Shown: piece by piece, positions 1 through 11,505 of the stretch
Numbering within the stretch: the stretch's first letter is position 1
Layout: every line of letters starts with the position of its first letter
Assembly (NCBI RefSeq): GCF_032884065.1
Contig: NC_088868.1
Span: 34,002,890 to 34,066,889, forward strand
Reading direction: 5' to 3'
From: Artemia franciscana
Taxonomy: Eukaryota > Arthropoda > Branchiopoda > Anostraca > Artemiidae
Length of the DNA stretch: 64,000 nucleotides
Notes under the pieces: generated by a model
Database searches by the model: none
What the model saw: only the letters and a program-made list of their open reading frames with translations
Told to the model about the DNA's origin: nothing
Program-made: the position numbers and the translations under genes

Positions 1-444
1 CTTTCAGGGTTTCCACCACACGTGCTACAACTAAAAATAGGCGTACCAATAATACTTTTAAGAAATATAAACCCACCAAAGCTTTGCAATGGCACTCGAC
101 TTGCCGTAAAAAAAACAATGGAAAACCTAATAGAGGCCACAATCTTGACAGGGCCTTTTGAGGGTGAGGCTGTTCTTATTCTTCGCATTCCCATGATTCC
201 AACGGATCTGCCTTTTCAATTTAAAAGATTGCAATTCCCAATTCGATTAGCATTTGCAATCACCATTAACAAAGCTCAAGGTCAATCATTAGAAAAATGT
301 GTTATAGAACTTAATACTGATTGTTTTTCCTATGGACAATTGTACGTTGCATGTTCGAGGGTCGGTAAACCTGACAATCTATTTATATGCAGCGACAATT
401 GGACAGCGAAGAATGTTGTATATTCGCAAGTTTTACGCAGTTAA
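1..444 (+). pseudogene. Helitron PIF1-like helicase, C-terminal fragment (copy A)
   Basis: Open frame entering from the left edge and ending at a TAA. It encodes the C-terminal part of a PIF1/RecD2-family helicase as carried in the Rep-Hel protein of Helitrons. Visible motifs are the segment with [12 protein letters not shown] and the following QLYVACSRV block, which correspond to the helicase motif VI region (ATP hydrolysis coupled to strand displacement). The Rep nuclease and Walker A regions are not in the window. The same sequence recurs about 1035 bp downstream with a few substitutions. An isolated cellular PIF1 gene is unlikely because the frame runs straight into a Helitron-type tail. 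Confidence 0.8.
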
Positions 445-620
445 TTTGTATTGTATCTATCTATCTATCTATCTATATAAAAACGAGTTGTGTGTATGCA
501 TGTTTGTTTGTTTGTAAAAAGAGCGTTTGCATATGATGTCATTATTAGTACATACGGCTTTGTATATGCAGAGACAATGGGAAAGCCAAGAATGTTGTAT
601 ATTCGCAATTTTTACGTAGT
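445..620 (+). mobile_element. Helitron 3' non-coding tail, copy A (truncated)
   Basis: Follows the stop codon of helicase copy A. It holds a (TATC)n microsatellite (about 453-472), then a sequence repeated almost base for base after copy B (about 1479-1650). The match stops near 620, where the sequence jumps into coding sequence of the next helicase copy, so this copy lacks its terminal hairpins. Confidence 0.65.
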
Positions 621-1478
621 TTAACTCCTGCAGACGAAATGAATGCTTGCCTAAAAAATTCTAATTTATGGGCACACGTAAAAATATTAAAATTAACTAC
701 AAAAATGCGTGTCCGATTGCAAAACGATGACTCTGGTCAAACCGTAGACTCAATTTCAGGACGTATACAACTACCTGCTGATTTCTGTAATTTAGTGACG
801 TCCAAAAATGAATTGATTGAAAAAGTATTTCCGAATATTCTAAAAAATTATAAAAATAATAAATGGCTAAGTGAAAGAGCGATTCTCGCACCCAAAAATA
901 TAGACGTCCACGAAATCAACAATATTGTTTTGACCAAGATTCGAGACCAGGCAGTCCTTTACAAGTCAGTCGACACAGTTTTGGAACCAAATGAAGCGGT
1001 TAATTATCCATCTGAATTTTTAAATTCCATAGATCCTTCAGGGTTTCCACCACACGTGCTACAACTAAAAATAGGCGTACCAATAATACTTTTAAGAAAT
1101 ATCAACCCACCAAAGCTTTGCAATGGCACGCGACTTGCCGTAAAAAAAACAATGGAAAACCTAATAGAGGCCACAATCTTGACAGGGCCTTATGAGGGTG
1201 ATGCTGTTCTTATTCCTCGCATTCCCATGATTCCAACGGATCTGCTTTTTCAATTTAAAAGATTGCAATTCCCAATTCGATTAGTATTTGCAATCACCAT
1301 TAACAAAGCTCAAGGTCAATCATTAGAAAAATGTGGTATAGATCTTAATACTGATTGTTTTTCCCATGGACAATTGTACGTTGCAGGTTCGAGGGTCGGT
1401 AAACCTGACAATGTATTTATATGCAGCGACAATTGGACAGCGAAGAATGTTGTATATTCGCAAGTTTTACGCAGTTAA
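621..1478 (+). pseudogene. Helitron PIF1-like helicase, C-terminal fragment (copy B)
   Basis: An open frame of roughly 285 codons, longer at its 5' side than copy A, with no Walker A motif, so it is a C-terminal part of a Helitron Rep-Hel protein. It contains the conserved block around [10 protein letters not shown], then [12 protein letters not shown], then a GQLYV...SRV segment in which the usual Cys before Ser-Arg is replaced by Gly (AGSR versus ACSR in copy A). The coding sequence begins abruptly at the tail of copy A, with a frame open upstream of the first Met (639). Its tail leads into a proper Helitron 3' end at 1830. Not expected to be functional alone. Confidence 0.8.
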
Positions 1479-1483
1479 TTTGT

Positions 1484-1512
1484 ATTGTATCTATCTATCT
1501 ATCTATATATAT
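1484..1512 (+). repeat. (TATC)n/(TA)n microsatellite in Helitron tail B
   Basis: Short run of TATC repeats grading into TA repeats just after the copy B stop codon; the matching run after copy A is near 453-476. Confidence 0.8.
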
Positions 1513-1759
1513 AAAAACGAGTTGTGTGGATGCATGTTTGTTTGTTTGTAAAAAGAGCGTTTGCATATGACGTCATTATTAGTACATACGGCTTTGTATA
1601 TGCACAGACAATGGGAAAGCCAAGAATGTTGTTTATTCGTAATTTTTACGTAGTTTGAAACACATATATAAATCTATCTATATTCACAGGTGGGACACAG
1701 GGACACAACTACAATGGCGCATAACTAATATGGCGCGTAACGACTTACGCGCGCGGGGG

Positions 1760-1830
1760 GGCTTGGGGGGGCGCGAAGCGCCCCACCAACTAGGTGTTGG
1801 GGTGGCGCGAAGCGCCACCCCAACAGCTAG
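1760..1830 (+). mobile_element. Helitron 3' terminus with two GC-rich hairpins
   Basis: Two consecutive palindromes with a shared GAA loop. The first has a 7-bp stem (1768-1774 with 1778-1784) and is followed by CTAG at 1790-1793. The second has a perfect 12-bp stem (1797-1808 with 1812-1823) followed by CTAG at 1827-1830 and then a T. A subterminal hairpin followed by CTRR, inserted 5' of T, is the standard Helitron 3' end. The block is much richer in GC than its surroundings. Confidence 0.8.
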
Positions 1831-1999
1831 TTCCAAATAAACAAACAATATTTCAAGTAAAGAAAAGGATAAAAAACAGAAGAAACGAAAATCAAGAAAG
1901 GGGTTTTTACAAAGCTAATGAAAATACTGGAAGAAACAAGAAGAATATTTTGCGAGGACAACCGCTTCCCTTCTTCTGCTTTATAGGAGAAATTCTCTC

Positions 2000-3626
2000 T
2001 CGTTGTATGCATTATTTTTGCCCAAACATCCCAAATCTCATTGGGCCTTCAAATAAATAGAGAATTAGTTCTAAGGAAGGAGTTGGAGGTAAATATTGAT
2101 GTAAAATCCTTCTTTATTTCAAGGTATATTTCTAGTCTAGGTTGTATGAAAGCTTCGGAGGATACTCATTCGATCAGTAATTGAGAATTCTAGTCTTTTT
2201 TTTAACTTAAAAGTGGTCAAAGACTAACTAGCCCTTTTCTAGTACTGTTTTTTATATGTGGACCTTTTGGTACCCTTTAGGACTTCAGATCAGTAATTCG
2301 ACCTATTCTGTGATTTTTCTGTGACTGCTCAATTTGCTTGAATTTTCAATGGGGAAACGTCTCGAACCATTAACCCCAAGCCCTTACATATACCCAACTA
2401 AAGCAACTAATTGATTTTTCAGGAGAAAATCACTAGTGTTTCCACTTCCTAATTAAAACATTTGGGGTATTTTCACTTTCATTCGTACTTGTATTCGTTT
2501 ATTAAAATAGCTAACGCAGTGCTACAAATGAACGCTCTTATGCTCCTGTGGCGATGAAAAGGAGTCACTTATTATATCATGTGTCTCTGGCACGAAGCAC
2601 GAAGGCGTCTACAAATCTGTTCGTACTGTATTTAACATGTTGTAGTTTTTTGTGATGCCTAGTAATTCAGTTACGAATTTGAGTATTAACCGCTCAACAC
2701 GGATTTTAAAATTTCTGTTATGGTCCCAAAAAATATTTTTTGACATTTATTGGAATGCTTCGTGAAAACATAAACATAGATTATCGTTGTGTGCATTATT
2801 TTTGCCAAAAATATCCCAACTCTCATTGGGCCTTCAAATAAATAGAGAATTAGTTTTAAGGAAGGAACTGGAGGTAAATATTGATGCAAAATCCTTCTTT
2901 ATTTCTAGGTATATTTCTAGTCTAGGTTGTATGAAAGCTTCGGAGGATGCTCATTCAATCAGTAATTAAGAATTCTAGTTTTTTTTAACTTAAAAGTGGT
3001 CAAAGACCAACTAGCCCCTTTCTAGTACCGTTTTTTATATGTGGACCTTTTGGTACCCCTTAGGACTTCAGATCAGTAATTTGACCTATTCTGTGATTTT
3101 TCTGTGACTGCTCAATTTGCTTGAATTTTCAATGGGGAAACGTCTCGAACCATTAACCCCAAGCCCTAACATATACCCAACTAAAGCAACTAATTGATTT
3201 TTCAGGAGAAAATCACTAGTGTTTCCACTTCCTAATTAAAACATTCGGGGTATTTTCACTTTCATTCGTACTTGTATTCGTTTATTAAAATAGCTAACGC
3301 AGTGCTACAAATGAACGCTCTTATGCTCCTGTGGCGATGAAAAGGAGTCACTTATTATATCATGTGTCTCTGGCACGAAGCACGAAGGCGTCTACAAATC
3401 TGTTCGTACTGTATTTAACATGTTGTAGTTTTTTGTGATGCCTAGTAATTCCGTGGTCGAACGGTACGAATGGTGGAAGAACAGATCGGTACTTCTCAGT
3501 TACTAATAGCGCCTTAACGAATTTCAGTATTAACCGCTTAACACGGATTCTAAAATTTCTGTTATGGTCCCAAAAATATTTTTTGACATTTATTGGAATA
3601 CTTCGTGAAAACATAAACATAGATTA
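2000..3626. repeat. 783-bp direct tandem duplication (two units)
   Basis: Unit 1 is about 2000-2782 and unit 2 about 2783-3626. Both begin TCGTTGT and end AAACATAGATTA, and match closely over nearly all their length. Unit 2 contains an extra block of about 62 bp (near 3451-3513) that unit 1 lacks. That block belongs to a LINE coding tail, so unit 1 has the deletion. Confidence 0.8.
3360..3620 (-). pseudogene. LINE reverse-transcriptase ORF, C-terminal tail fragment
   Basis: The minus strand encodes a short stretch including KYRSVLPP and STNRFVDAFVLRARDT. This resembles the extreme C-terminus of Jockey/CR1-type LINE ORF2 proteins (a conserved 'T-x-R-F-x-N-S-F' type ending). A related ending occurs at 49.4 kb on the plus strand. 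The same tail, with the 62-bp deletion, lies in tandem unit 1 near 2580-2780. Only a remnant. Confidence 0.5.
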
Positions 3627-5044
3627 ATCTACAGTATAATCATAAAACATTTTTGCAAGTTATTGATGTTAATTTGACACCGTATTAAATTTAAATTTGC
3701 AATTTTATCTTGTTGGGATAAACTATCCAGAAAGACTTTTTTCTCTGACTCACGAGATCTAAAATATCTCTTTCTCAGAACGCTAGCTCATTCGCATTTA
3801 TTTTTATTCATTAATATACTCGAACATAATGTACTCAAAGTAAAGCAGTACATTCTCAGAATTACCATCTATCCACTATCTGACGATGCAATCAGAAAAC
3901 TTTAAAAATTGGATTAAAGTTTACAAGAAAAGCACAGAAGGAGATAATCCAGTAGAGGAAGAAGTGACTACGAATGGGTTCAGATTTTTTTTTTCTGCTT
4001 TGGTACAATACACAATTATATATACACAAGCTATATATACACAAGCTATAGTTCCTGACTAGTTAATTGGACGTCTAGTATTCCTTTCAAAACAATAGGG
4101 ATGAATTGGAGACAAAACTTTATCAAAGTTTTTGATGAAATCAACTATAATTCAGTTAAAGGTCCAAGCGATAAAAATTCACCCTTAGAAATTTTTAGCA
4201 GAGAATACCTTTCAACTATAGAAAAAAAAGAAATATTGTTTATCTCAGAGGTTTAGTTTAGCAGGGAGCCCTCCTGACTTTATTTTAAATACATTTGGAA
4301 AATTTAAAGGAAAAATTTAGTATGCCAGAAAATGTAGCACCGTTTAATCCAAATTACTTAGGTCAAATGATTGTACTGTAAATGAGCTTGAAGAATAAAA
4401 AACGACTAGTGGACCAAGTTTTCAATTGTCGACGTCCAAATAGAGTGCAAATCAAGGCGAAAAGAGGGATTTTTGCTCAAAAAGAGCGGCTACCACCACG
4501 CGCCATGCCTCTCTCACTATTTTGCCCACTCTTAAATAAATTAAAAGTAATTATAAATTATGGAGCCATCATCAAACATACTATCTTTAAATTTTTCAAA
4601 TGTATTTAAAATATAGTCATATAGCTGACTTTACTATAGTCAAGCATCGTACCGTATCGGCAAAAAAAAAATGTTGAACACACTCTTAGTCACTTCTTCC
4701 TCCTTGTATAGAGTCTTTGTGTGTGTTTTTTGTTGTTGTTTTTTTTTTCGTTTCTCAGACAATTCATAAATCATGTTTTTGTTATGAATTTTGACCAATA
4801 CCAAAAGCAAGTTTCAGTGTTCGTCATACTGGGCTAAAAATTTCTGAAGCTGAGGTCCACCTAAAATTCGTTATCATTGTAACAAACAACTGTTTAAAGA
4901 GGCTCTTAAGAAAATACCTGAAAGGTCAACCCAGTAGAGAGTAGTTCAATGTGGGTTTTGTGTCAGGTGGTTTGTTTGATATGACTTTAGCTTCCGTTTG
5001 TGCATTATTTGCAGCACTTTGCAGCAGGGGGCATGTGCCCATCA
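3627..5044. other. No recognisable gene
   Basis: AT-rich sequence with stops in all frames and no domain I recognise. A short direct repeat (ACACAAGCTATA) occurs near 4025-4050, and homopolymer T runs lie near 3985 and 4740. Confidence 0.5.
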
Positions 5045-5455
5045 AGGTCCTAGGTATATAGGTAAAATTATAACAGTTCATATAACTGGCTTACTAATAA
5101 AGTGAATATACCCACTCGATGCCTTTTTTTTATGTTCTTTGTGAATATAATAATCGCTTCTACCGCAAATTCAAATTTAAGCGCTTTTTGAGCTCTTAAA
5201 AATGAAGAATTTTCAATTAAAGTATGAGTTATCGCTCGTTTTCCACAAACTAATACTACGATTTTCTCAGTGCTAAAATTATTTATATTAAGGTTAGATT
5301 AGGTTAGGTTAAAAAGTGCTTAAATTTGAATTTACGGTAGAAGCGATTATTATATTCGTAAAGAGCATAAAAAAAGGCATCGGGTGGGTATATTCACTTT
5401 ATTAGTAAGTCAGTTATATGAACTGCTTTAAATTTACCGGCTATATATTTGTGTC
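5045..5455. mobile_element. Foldback/MITE-like element with ~140-bp inverted arms
   Basis: The left arm (about 5050-5210) and the right arm (about 5305-5450) are reverse complements with scattered mismatches. For example, TAATAAAGTGAATATACCCA near 5095 pairs with TGGGTATATTCACTTTATTA near 5385. The spacer is about 100 bp and has no coding capacity. The spacer end carries AGATTAGGTTAGGTT, reminiscent of the arthropod TTAGG telomere unit. It is a non-autonomous inverted-repeat element; no target-site duplication was established. Confidence 0.7.
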
Positions 5456-5639
5456 TAAATAAAAATATTTTATATTCTTTTTTTCACCTTTGTTAAAGAT
5501 CTCCGGACGTAAAACCCAAATTATCCGACAGATCAAAAAATTAAATGAAAGGCAGAATTATTAAATCAAATGCATAGAGCTATACCTTATCGAGATCTGG
5601 ACTCAATGCAACTTTGCTGCCAGAAAATACTGGTATCAT

Positions 5640-5740
5640 AGTTGTGGTGGTAACAGTAGGAGCAGTAGTAGCAGTAGTAGTGTTGTATTAGTAGAAGTAG
5701 TAACAGTAGTAGTAGCGGTATTGATAGTAATAGCGGCATG
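5640..5740. repeat. Imperfect GTA/GCA trinucleotide microsatellite
   Basis: Repeated AGTAGTAGCAGTAGT-type units. The same type of trinucleotide run sits at the 3' end of the RTE-type LINE near 9195, so this may be a LINE tail remnant. Confidence 0.6.
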
Positions 5741-6094
5741 TAGATGTTGCCACTTGGTCAGCTGAACATCCCCCTCATGATGCCCCGGAAGCTTCAACTT
5801 TACACGGTAAGGCGTTTCAAAAATATTGCTGATAAGCTCTTTTGACAATCTGTATAAACATAGCATGTTTTGAATTAGTTGAACTTTCTCCTCAACATTT
5901 CCTGTCACTACAGAAAAAGCCCTTGTATAAATTACGTATTTTTATTTAGTTCGATCGTTCCTTTATTTAGATTTTTACTTAGTTCAAGAATGCCTTTCAT
6001 CTTTTTGGAAACTAAAGGTTTAACATGCCAACCTTTCTCAATAACAAATACAATATATAAACAATGAGTGACTTGCATAACTTACAACCCTTAA

Positions 6095-6350
6095 CCTGAG
6101 GACATGGGGGAGGGGGTATCATCCATAAAAGCAGGTACTGGATCCTTCAACTATGCTTGAAATGGCTATCTCAAAATTTTGATTGGATGGATTTGAGGAA
6201 TAGATGGACGTGAGAGGGGCTAGTTGCCCTCCAATCACTTTTGACTCTTAAAAAGAGCACTAGAACTTTCAATTCCAATCAAATGAGCTCCTTTTGAATT
6301 TTCTATGAAAATATTACTCCTTCTAGACGAAGTGTCTTAAAAAAAAAACA
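6095..6350 (+). repeat. Dispersed repeat family (copy 1)
   Basis: Shares the sequence GGCTATCTCAAAATTT, a following GAGGGG-CTAG-TGCCCTCC-AAT block, and CTTAAAAAG-GCACTAGAAC with the copy at 55.2-55.4 kb, and partly with 9.2 kb and 54.7 kb. Non-coding, interspersed and in the same orientation in all copies seen here. Confidence 0.65.
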
Positions 6351-6376
6351 CACACTGTGTACACTTAGCTCGGTAC

Positions 6377-6402
6377 TTTGGCAGCGCTGTTGCGCTGCCA
6401 AA
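6377..6402. repeat. Perfect GC-rich hairpin
   Basis: An 11-bp perfect stem, TTTGGCAGCGC (6377-6387) with its complement at 6392-6402, around a TGTT loop. It lies between the dispersed repeat and the start of the RTE-type LINE and stands out in an AT-rich setting. It could be the terminal hairpin of a non-autonomous element, but no CTRR follows. Confidence 0.7.
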
Positions 6403-6469
6403 CCTTCAGAGCATGCTGACGGGTATGTTGAACCAACAAAAAAAAAATACTATATACATACTACATCTA

Positions 6470-9215
6470 CCGCTATTAGAACTAATATTAATAAGGCAAA
6501 TGATATGTTGATCCCCGTCCTGCCCTGGTATCCGGGATCAATGCTTTTCCTGAGGCCAAAATAATTTCAATGATTTAAAAAGAAAAAACATTAGAACTTG
6601 GAATGTTACGACATTAAGAAATGGCTAAGGTATTGATATTTTGACTGACGAATTCAGACGATTCGAATTGGACTTATTAGGAGTTTCAGAAACTCATATC
6701 CCACGAGTAGGAAGCATGAAATTAGATGATATAGAATTTGTTTATTCAGGCAGGAAAGATGGGGTACATAGAAAGGGAGTAGGCTCATAATGAATAAGGA
6801 AGCTGCTAAGTCTTGTTTTGACTGGGAAGGTATTAATAATAGAATAATAATTGCTCATTTTATGACTAAATAGTTGAGGGTATCACTTATAGTAGTATAT
6901 GCCCCTGTCGAACCGACGGACTCAGGTGACTTGGTGATACTAGTGACTTGTGATGTGACTTAGGTGGATTTTACTTACAGTTACAGGAGCAAATAGACAG
7001 GGTCCCAGGTAGAAATATGGTGTTTTTACTAGGAAATTTCAACACCCAGATCGGTAGAAATAGGGATAGATGGTATCCTAGCCTTGGTAAATTGGAAGTA
7101 GGCAAAGAAAACAGTAGTGGCTACAGACTTTTGCAACTTTGTAGGTATAACAATTTAGTTACAACCAATACGGTGTTTGGTCATGAAATGGCCCAAAGTT
7201 GACATGGTACTCACGTGATGGTAAGACAGCAAACCTTGTTGATTGGGTGATAGTAAACCGAAGACTGGCAGGATTAACACAAGGTATAGGGTATATAGGA
7301 GTGCTGTTATTAATGTGAAAAGTAAATATCGCCATCTAATAGAGTCTAGGGTTAATTTAAAGCTGAAATATCGGAAGGGTAACTACCTACTAGGAAGTTA
7401 CGATGCTGGTAGACTCCAGTATGGGAATTTGAAAAAAAACTTTCCAGGAACAGTTGATTACTAAACTTGAGAGTTTAAAATTTGACAATGTGGAAAGTTA
7501 AGACTGCAGCTAGGAATATTGGTGAAAAACCTTTATTTTTAATAAAGAGAAGAAGGGGTTTATACAAGAATTATCTGAGTGATAGATCATATGAAAACAA
7601 GAGGAATGTAAAGAAAGTGAAGAAAGCATTAAAATACTAACTAAGGAGGTGTGAAGTGGGGCCACGAATAACATTGCCGAGGATCTGGAAGATGGAGCTA
7701 GACGGCATAATAGTAAAATATTTTACTGGCATGTTAATAAATTGAGAGAGATAGTGAATCCGGACTTGTCCCAGTTAAAGATAAGAACAGGGCCACAATT
7801 AGTGATAAAAAGAGAGTTCAAGAGAGATTGGTGGAACATTTTGAGAATGTGCTAAACCACAATACAGCAGCAGGAAAAGATATAGAGGAAAATAAAAAAA
7901 GCTTGTGATACCTTGAATGTGAAGCAAGATTTGTTTTGTGAGGAACAATTAGCTACAGTAGTAATATGATACTTCTTAGATTGAGAGAGGCTGCAGACAA
8001 AGTTTCAAGAGAAGAACAGCACGGATTTAGAAACGAAGAGGATGTGTCGACCAAATTTTCACTCTTAGGTTAATAATTGAGAAGTGGCTTAGTTGTCAAA
8101 CACCCCCGGTCCTCAGTTTTATAGATTATGAGCAAGTGAGAGAAGAACTTTAGCAAAGGTCTTATCCTTACAGGTTAAGCCAGAGAAATACACTAAAGTG
8201 ATAAGTGATATGTATGAGAATAATTAGAAAATTCAGCTAGAAAATGAGGTTAGCAGCTGGTTTGTATTAAATCAGGAGTTAAGTAGGGTTGTGTTCTATC
8301 CCTCTTTATATGGATCATTTTGATGGACTTTGTCTTAAGGAGAACAGGAAAGGTAACGGAAGACCACGGAATCAAATGGAGAGGAAATCTCTCCTGGACT
8401 TAGATTATGCTGATGATTTAAGCATCCTTGATGAAAGTATGAGCAAAATGAATGAACTTTTAGAGTTTTTGCAAGTTCAGGGTGCTAGAATAAGTTTGAA
8501 AATTAATGTTAAGAAGACTAAGTCACTAAGGCTAGGAATAAGTGAAGATGAAAAGGTGACGTTGTGTAACGGAAATATTGATCAGGTGGGCAGCTTCACT
8601 TACCTTGGTAGCATTATTAGTAAAGACAGTGAGAGCAGCAAAGACGTTAAAAGTAGAATAGCCAAGGCTCAGGGTGTTTTTTCACAATTAAAAAAAGTTT
8701 GGAAGAACAGGAAGATATGTCTGCAAACCAAGATTGGAATATTGGAAAGTAAAGTGATGACAGTGGTCAAATATGGCTCTGAAGCATGGACACTCCGAAA
8801 AGCAAGATTTAGTAGATTTTTTCCAGAGAAATTGCCTACGGATTGTTCTGGGTAACCAGCTGACTAACCGTATTTCGAACAGTAGGCTGTACGAAAAGTG
8901 TGGTTCAATCCCACTTTCTGGGGCTATAATGAAATAAAGATTGAGATGACTAGGACACGATCTGTGGATGACAGATTGCCGAAGATTGTCCTTTTCGGTC
9001 AACCGTCTAGGGCTGAAAGGAAAGCAGGTCGTCCTCGTCTGGGGTGGGAGGATGAAATAAAGAAAGATTTAAAAGAAATGAGAACTTCCTAGGAGGGTGT
9101 AAAGAGGGAGGCTTTGAATAGATTGAGATGGAGGAGGAGCTTGCGTAGCTGTGTTGGCCTCAGGCGGCTTGGTGCTGTGGTGAGTTGTTAGCAGCAGTAG
9201 TAGCAGAAAATTCGT
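6470..9215 (+). pseudogene. RTE-type LINE, copy 1 (decayed)
   Basis: A 5'-to-3' LINE copy matching the better one at 33.6-36.6 kb (minus). In order: the endonuclease start (GTWNVTTL-like near 6598, then GVSETHIPRV near 6684), the central endonuclease block (near 7017-7200), the linker (7280-7700), then the RT with LDLDYADDLSILDES at about 8398-8440 and the C-terminal thumb/tail block TYLGSIISKD near 8600. It ends in a GTAGCA-type trinucleotide tail near 9200. The endonuclease layout resembles the RTE/BovB group ('craniofacial development protein 2-like'). It has many stops and frameshifts, and the RT palm before YADD is badly deleted (about 7930-8290). Confidence 0.8.
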
Positions 9216-9224
9216 TGCTGGTGC

Positions 9225-9335
9225 TCCCATGTCTTTTGACTCTTAAAAAGGGCGTTGGAACTTAGTATTTCCGACCGAACGAGCTCGTTTAGAGTTTTCA
9301 ATGATAGCACTAGGCTGCCTATGATGTTTCTTCTA
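9225..9335 (+). repeat. Dispersed repeat family, short fragment (copy 2)
   Basis: Contains TGACTCTTAAAAAGGGCGTTG followed by GGAACTTAGTATTTCC, matching the core of the copies at 6.25 kb and 55.3 kb. Abuts the 3' tail of LINE copy 1. Confidence 0.5.
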
Positions 9336-9439
9336 TAGGATTTTGAAAACCTGCAGGCATATAGTTTCAGTCATTTAATTGACCCCCCCCCTTGCCTTAT
9401 AGTTCCCTAAGCCTTTCACCTTAACACACTAGCTTAGAC

Positions 9440-11040
9440 AAATTTGGTGCGAAAAAAGAAAGTGATAATGGTTACAGACTGTTGCAATTTTGTAGGCATA
9501 ACAGTCTAGTCATAACCAATACAGAACTTAGTCATGTAATTGCCCATAAGTTAACCTCGCATTCACATGAGAGTTAACCTTATTGTTTATATTATTGTAA
9601 ACTGAAGACTGGCAGGATCTACACAAGATACTAGGGTATATGAGGGCTGTTATTAATGTTTAAGGTATAAAATTACCGCCTAGTAGTGTCTAGGGTTAAT
9701 CTAAAGAGGAAATTTAGGGACGGTAACTACCTTCCGGGAAGCTATACCGTTGGTAGACTCCAGGATGAGAATCTGACAGAAACTTTCCAGGAACAATTGA
9801 ATTCTAAACTGGAAAATTCGAAATTTGACAATGCAGAGGATGGGCAGAGTAATTCTAGGAAAATAGTATGTGAAGTCGTTGATGGTGTCATAGGGAAGAA
9901 AGTTAGATACGAAGCTAAGAATATTAGTGAAAATGTTTTAAGTTTAATAGAGGGATTGTACAAGAATTATTCGAGTGACAGATCACATGAAAATAAGATG
10001 AATGTAAAAAAAGTGGAGAAAGCATTAAAATATATATTAAGGAGGTGTAAAGTGGAAAGCATGGATAACATCACTCAAGTTCAGGAAGATAAAGCCAAAC
10101 GGCATAGTGAAAAATTGTACTAGTATGTTAATAAATTGAATGGGAATTGTCAATCTGGACTTGTCCCAACTAGAGATAAGAACTGGTACACAATTAGTGA
10201 TAATGAAAGAGTTAAATAGAGATGGGCACAATATTTTAAGGATGTGGTAAACTGTGATATAGTTCTAGGAATAGATATAGACAAGAATGAAATAGTTTGT
10301 AACACTTTGGATTTGAAGGAAGATGTATTTTGTAAGGAAGAACTAGTGACAGTACTAAAAAAGATTTGAAAACAATAAGTCCTCATGTGCTTATAGTGCG
10401 ATAAATAAGTTTTTTTTTTTTTTAAATATGGTCGTTATGAATTTAAAGAGAGAAGAGAAGAACATTTTAAGAATGTGCTAAACCATGACAAAGTTACTGG
10501 AAAAGATATAGAAAAGAATGAAGAAGTTTGTGCTGCTTTGTATGTGAATTATAATTTATTTTGTGAGGAAGAATTAATTATACCCTGGGTACTCATAGTG
10601 CTGTAGGCGAGTTTTTAAGTTACAATAAGTTACAGAAGACTAAGAATGGGATTTTTGAAAAAGGGGAAGTACCTGGCGATTTTAGGACAACTCAATCAAA
10701 CCCCTCTATAAGAAAGGAGATGAGAGCGTATGGTAATTATAGAGGAACTAGCTTGCCTTTTGTGGGAAGCAAATTACTTAGTAAGATGGTACTTTTTAAA
10801 CTGATGGATGCTGTAGATAAAGTTTAAAGAGAAAAACAGTATTATTTTAAAAATGGGAGAGAATGCGTTGACTAAATTTTCACTCTTAGATTAAGAATTG
10901 AAAAGTGGCTGAGTCATAAAACCCTTTTAGTCCGCAGTTTTATTGATTATGAGCAAGCGTTTGATTCAGCTGATAGAAGAGCTTTAGTGAAGGTCCTTTC
11001 TTTGCATTGTATACCAGATAAACATATCAAGTTCGGTTAC
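9440..11040 (+). pseudogene. RTE-type LINE, copy 2 (5'-truncated, decayed)
   Basis: Begins in the endonuclease domain (GYRLLQFCRHNSLVITNT-like near 9465-9520). It continues through the linker (open frame 9686-10123, with a KKVEKALKYILRRCK segment) and part of the RT (motif A region, FIDYEQAFDSADRRAL, near 10939-10985). The sequence then breaks off near 11040 inside the RT, before the YADD motif. Multiple stops. Same family and orientation as the copy immediately upstream. Confidence 0.75.
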
Positions 11041-11269
11041 ACTCGGAAATAAAGAGAAAGACCTTCAGCAAACTAAACCGATCTATCTGATTCTTCATTT
11101 CCAAGAAAAAATCACAATAACACATCGAACATTCAAAATTTTTACATTACTTACAGCAAAGGCAATGTGATTAGCAACAAGTGGTCATGTGATAAGATTA
11201 GAAAATTGTTTCTTTTCCTCTCACTGGACCAATTTTTTTTTCTTAAGACATGCCCTTGAACACCTTGTT

Positions 11270-11505
11270 GTATATAATCTTTGAAAAAATAACGAACATT
11301 TCTTTGAAATGGCTTTACCTACAATTCAAATCCTCAAGAGCCATTGCTGACGCGTAGGGCATCAAAGTTACGTTCCAGTAGCTGGGACGTTTTTACGGGG
11401 GGCAGGTAACGAGCCTGTCACCCAGCCTCGCTGCAGTAGGGACCGATCCCTGGACCTCGTATCGACAAGAACACCTTTAATCCGCTGTGCTGCTACAATG
11501 TCATT
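11270..11505 (-). mobile_element. Candidate tRNA-derived SINE
   Basis: On the minus strand, from about 11500 downward, there is a tRNA-like head: TAGCAGCACAGCGG fits an A box, and GGGATCGGTCCCT about 40 bases later fits a B box. A non-tRNA body with GC-rich segments follows (near 11340-11420). The flanking sequence has a 15-bp direct repeat, GTCATTATGAATAAT, at about 11501 and 11522. No clear poly(A) end was seen, so the 3' border is uncertain. Confidence 0.5.

Noticed and set aside
1-1480. Cellular PIF1 helicase gene
   Set aside because: C-terminal only, duplicated, and followed by a Helitron terminus.
5313-5330. Interstitial telomere repeat
   Set aside because: Only about three imperfect TTAGG units; too short to call.
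5636-5908. Leu/Thr-rich 90-codon frame
   Set aside because: Product of the trinucleotide repeat.
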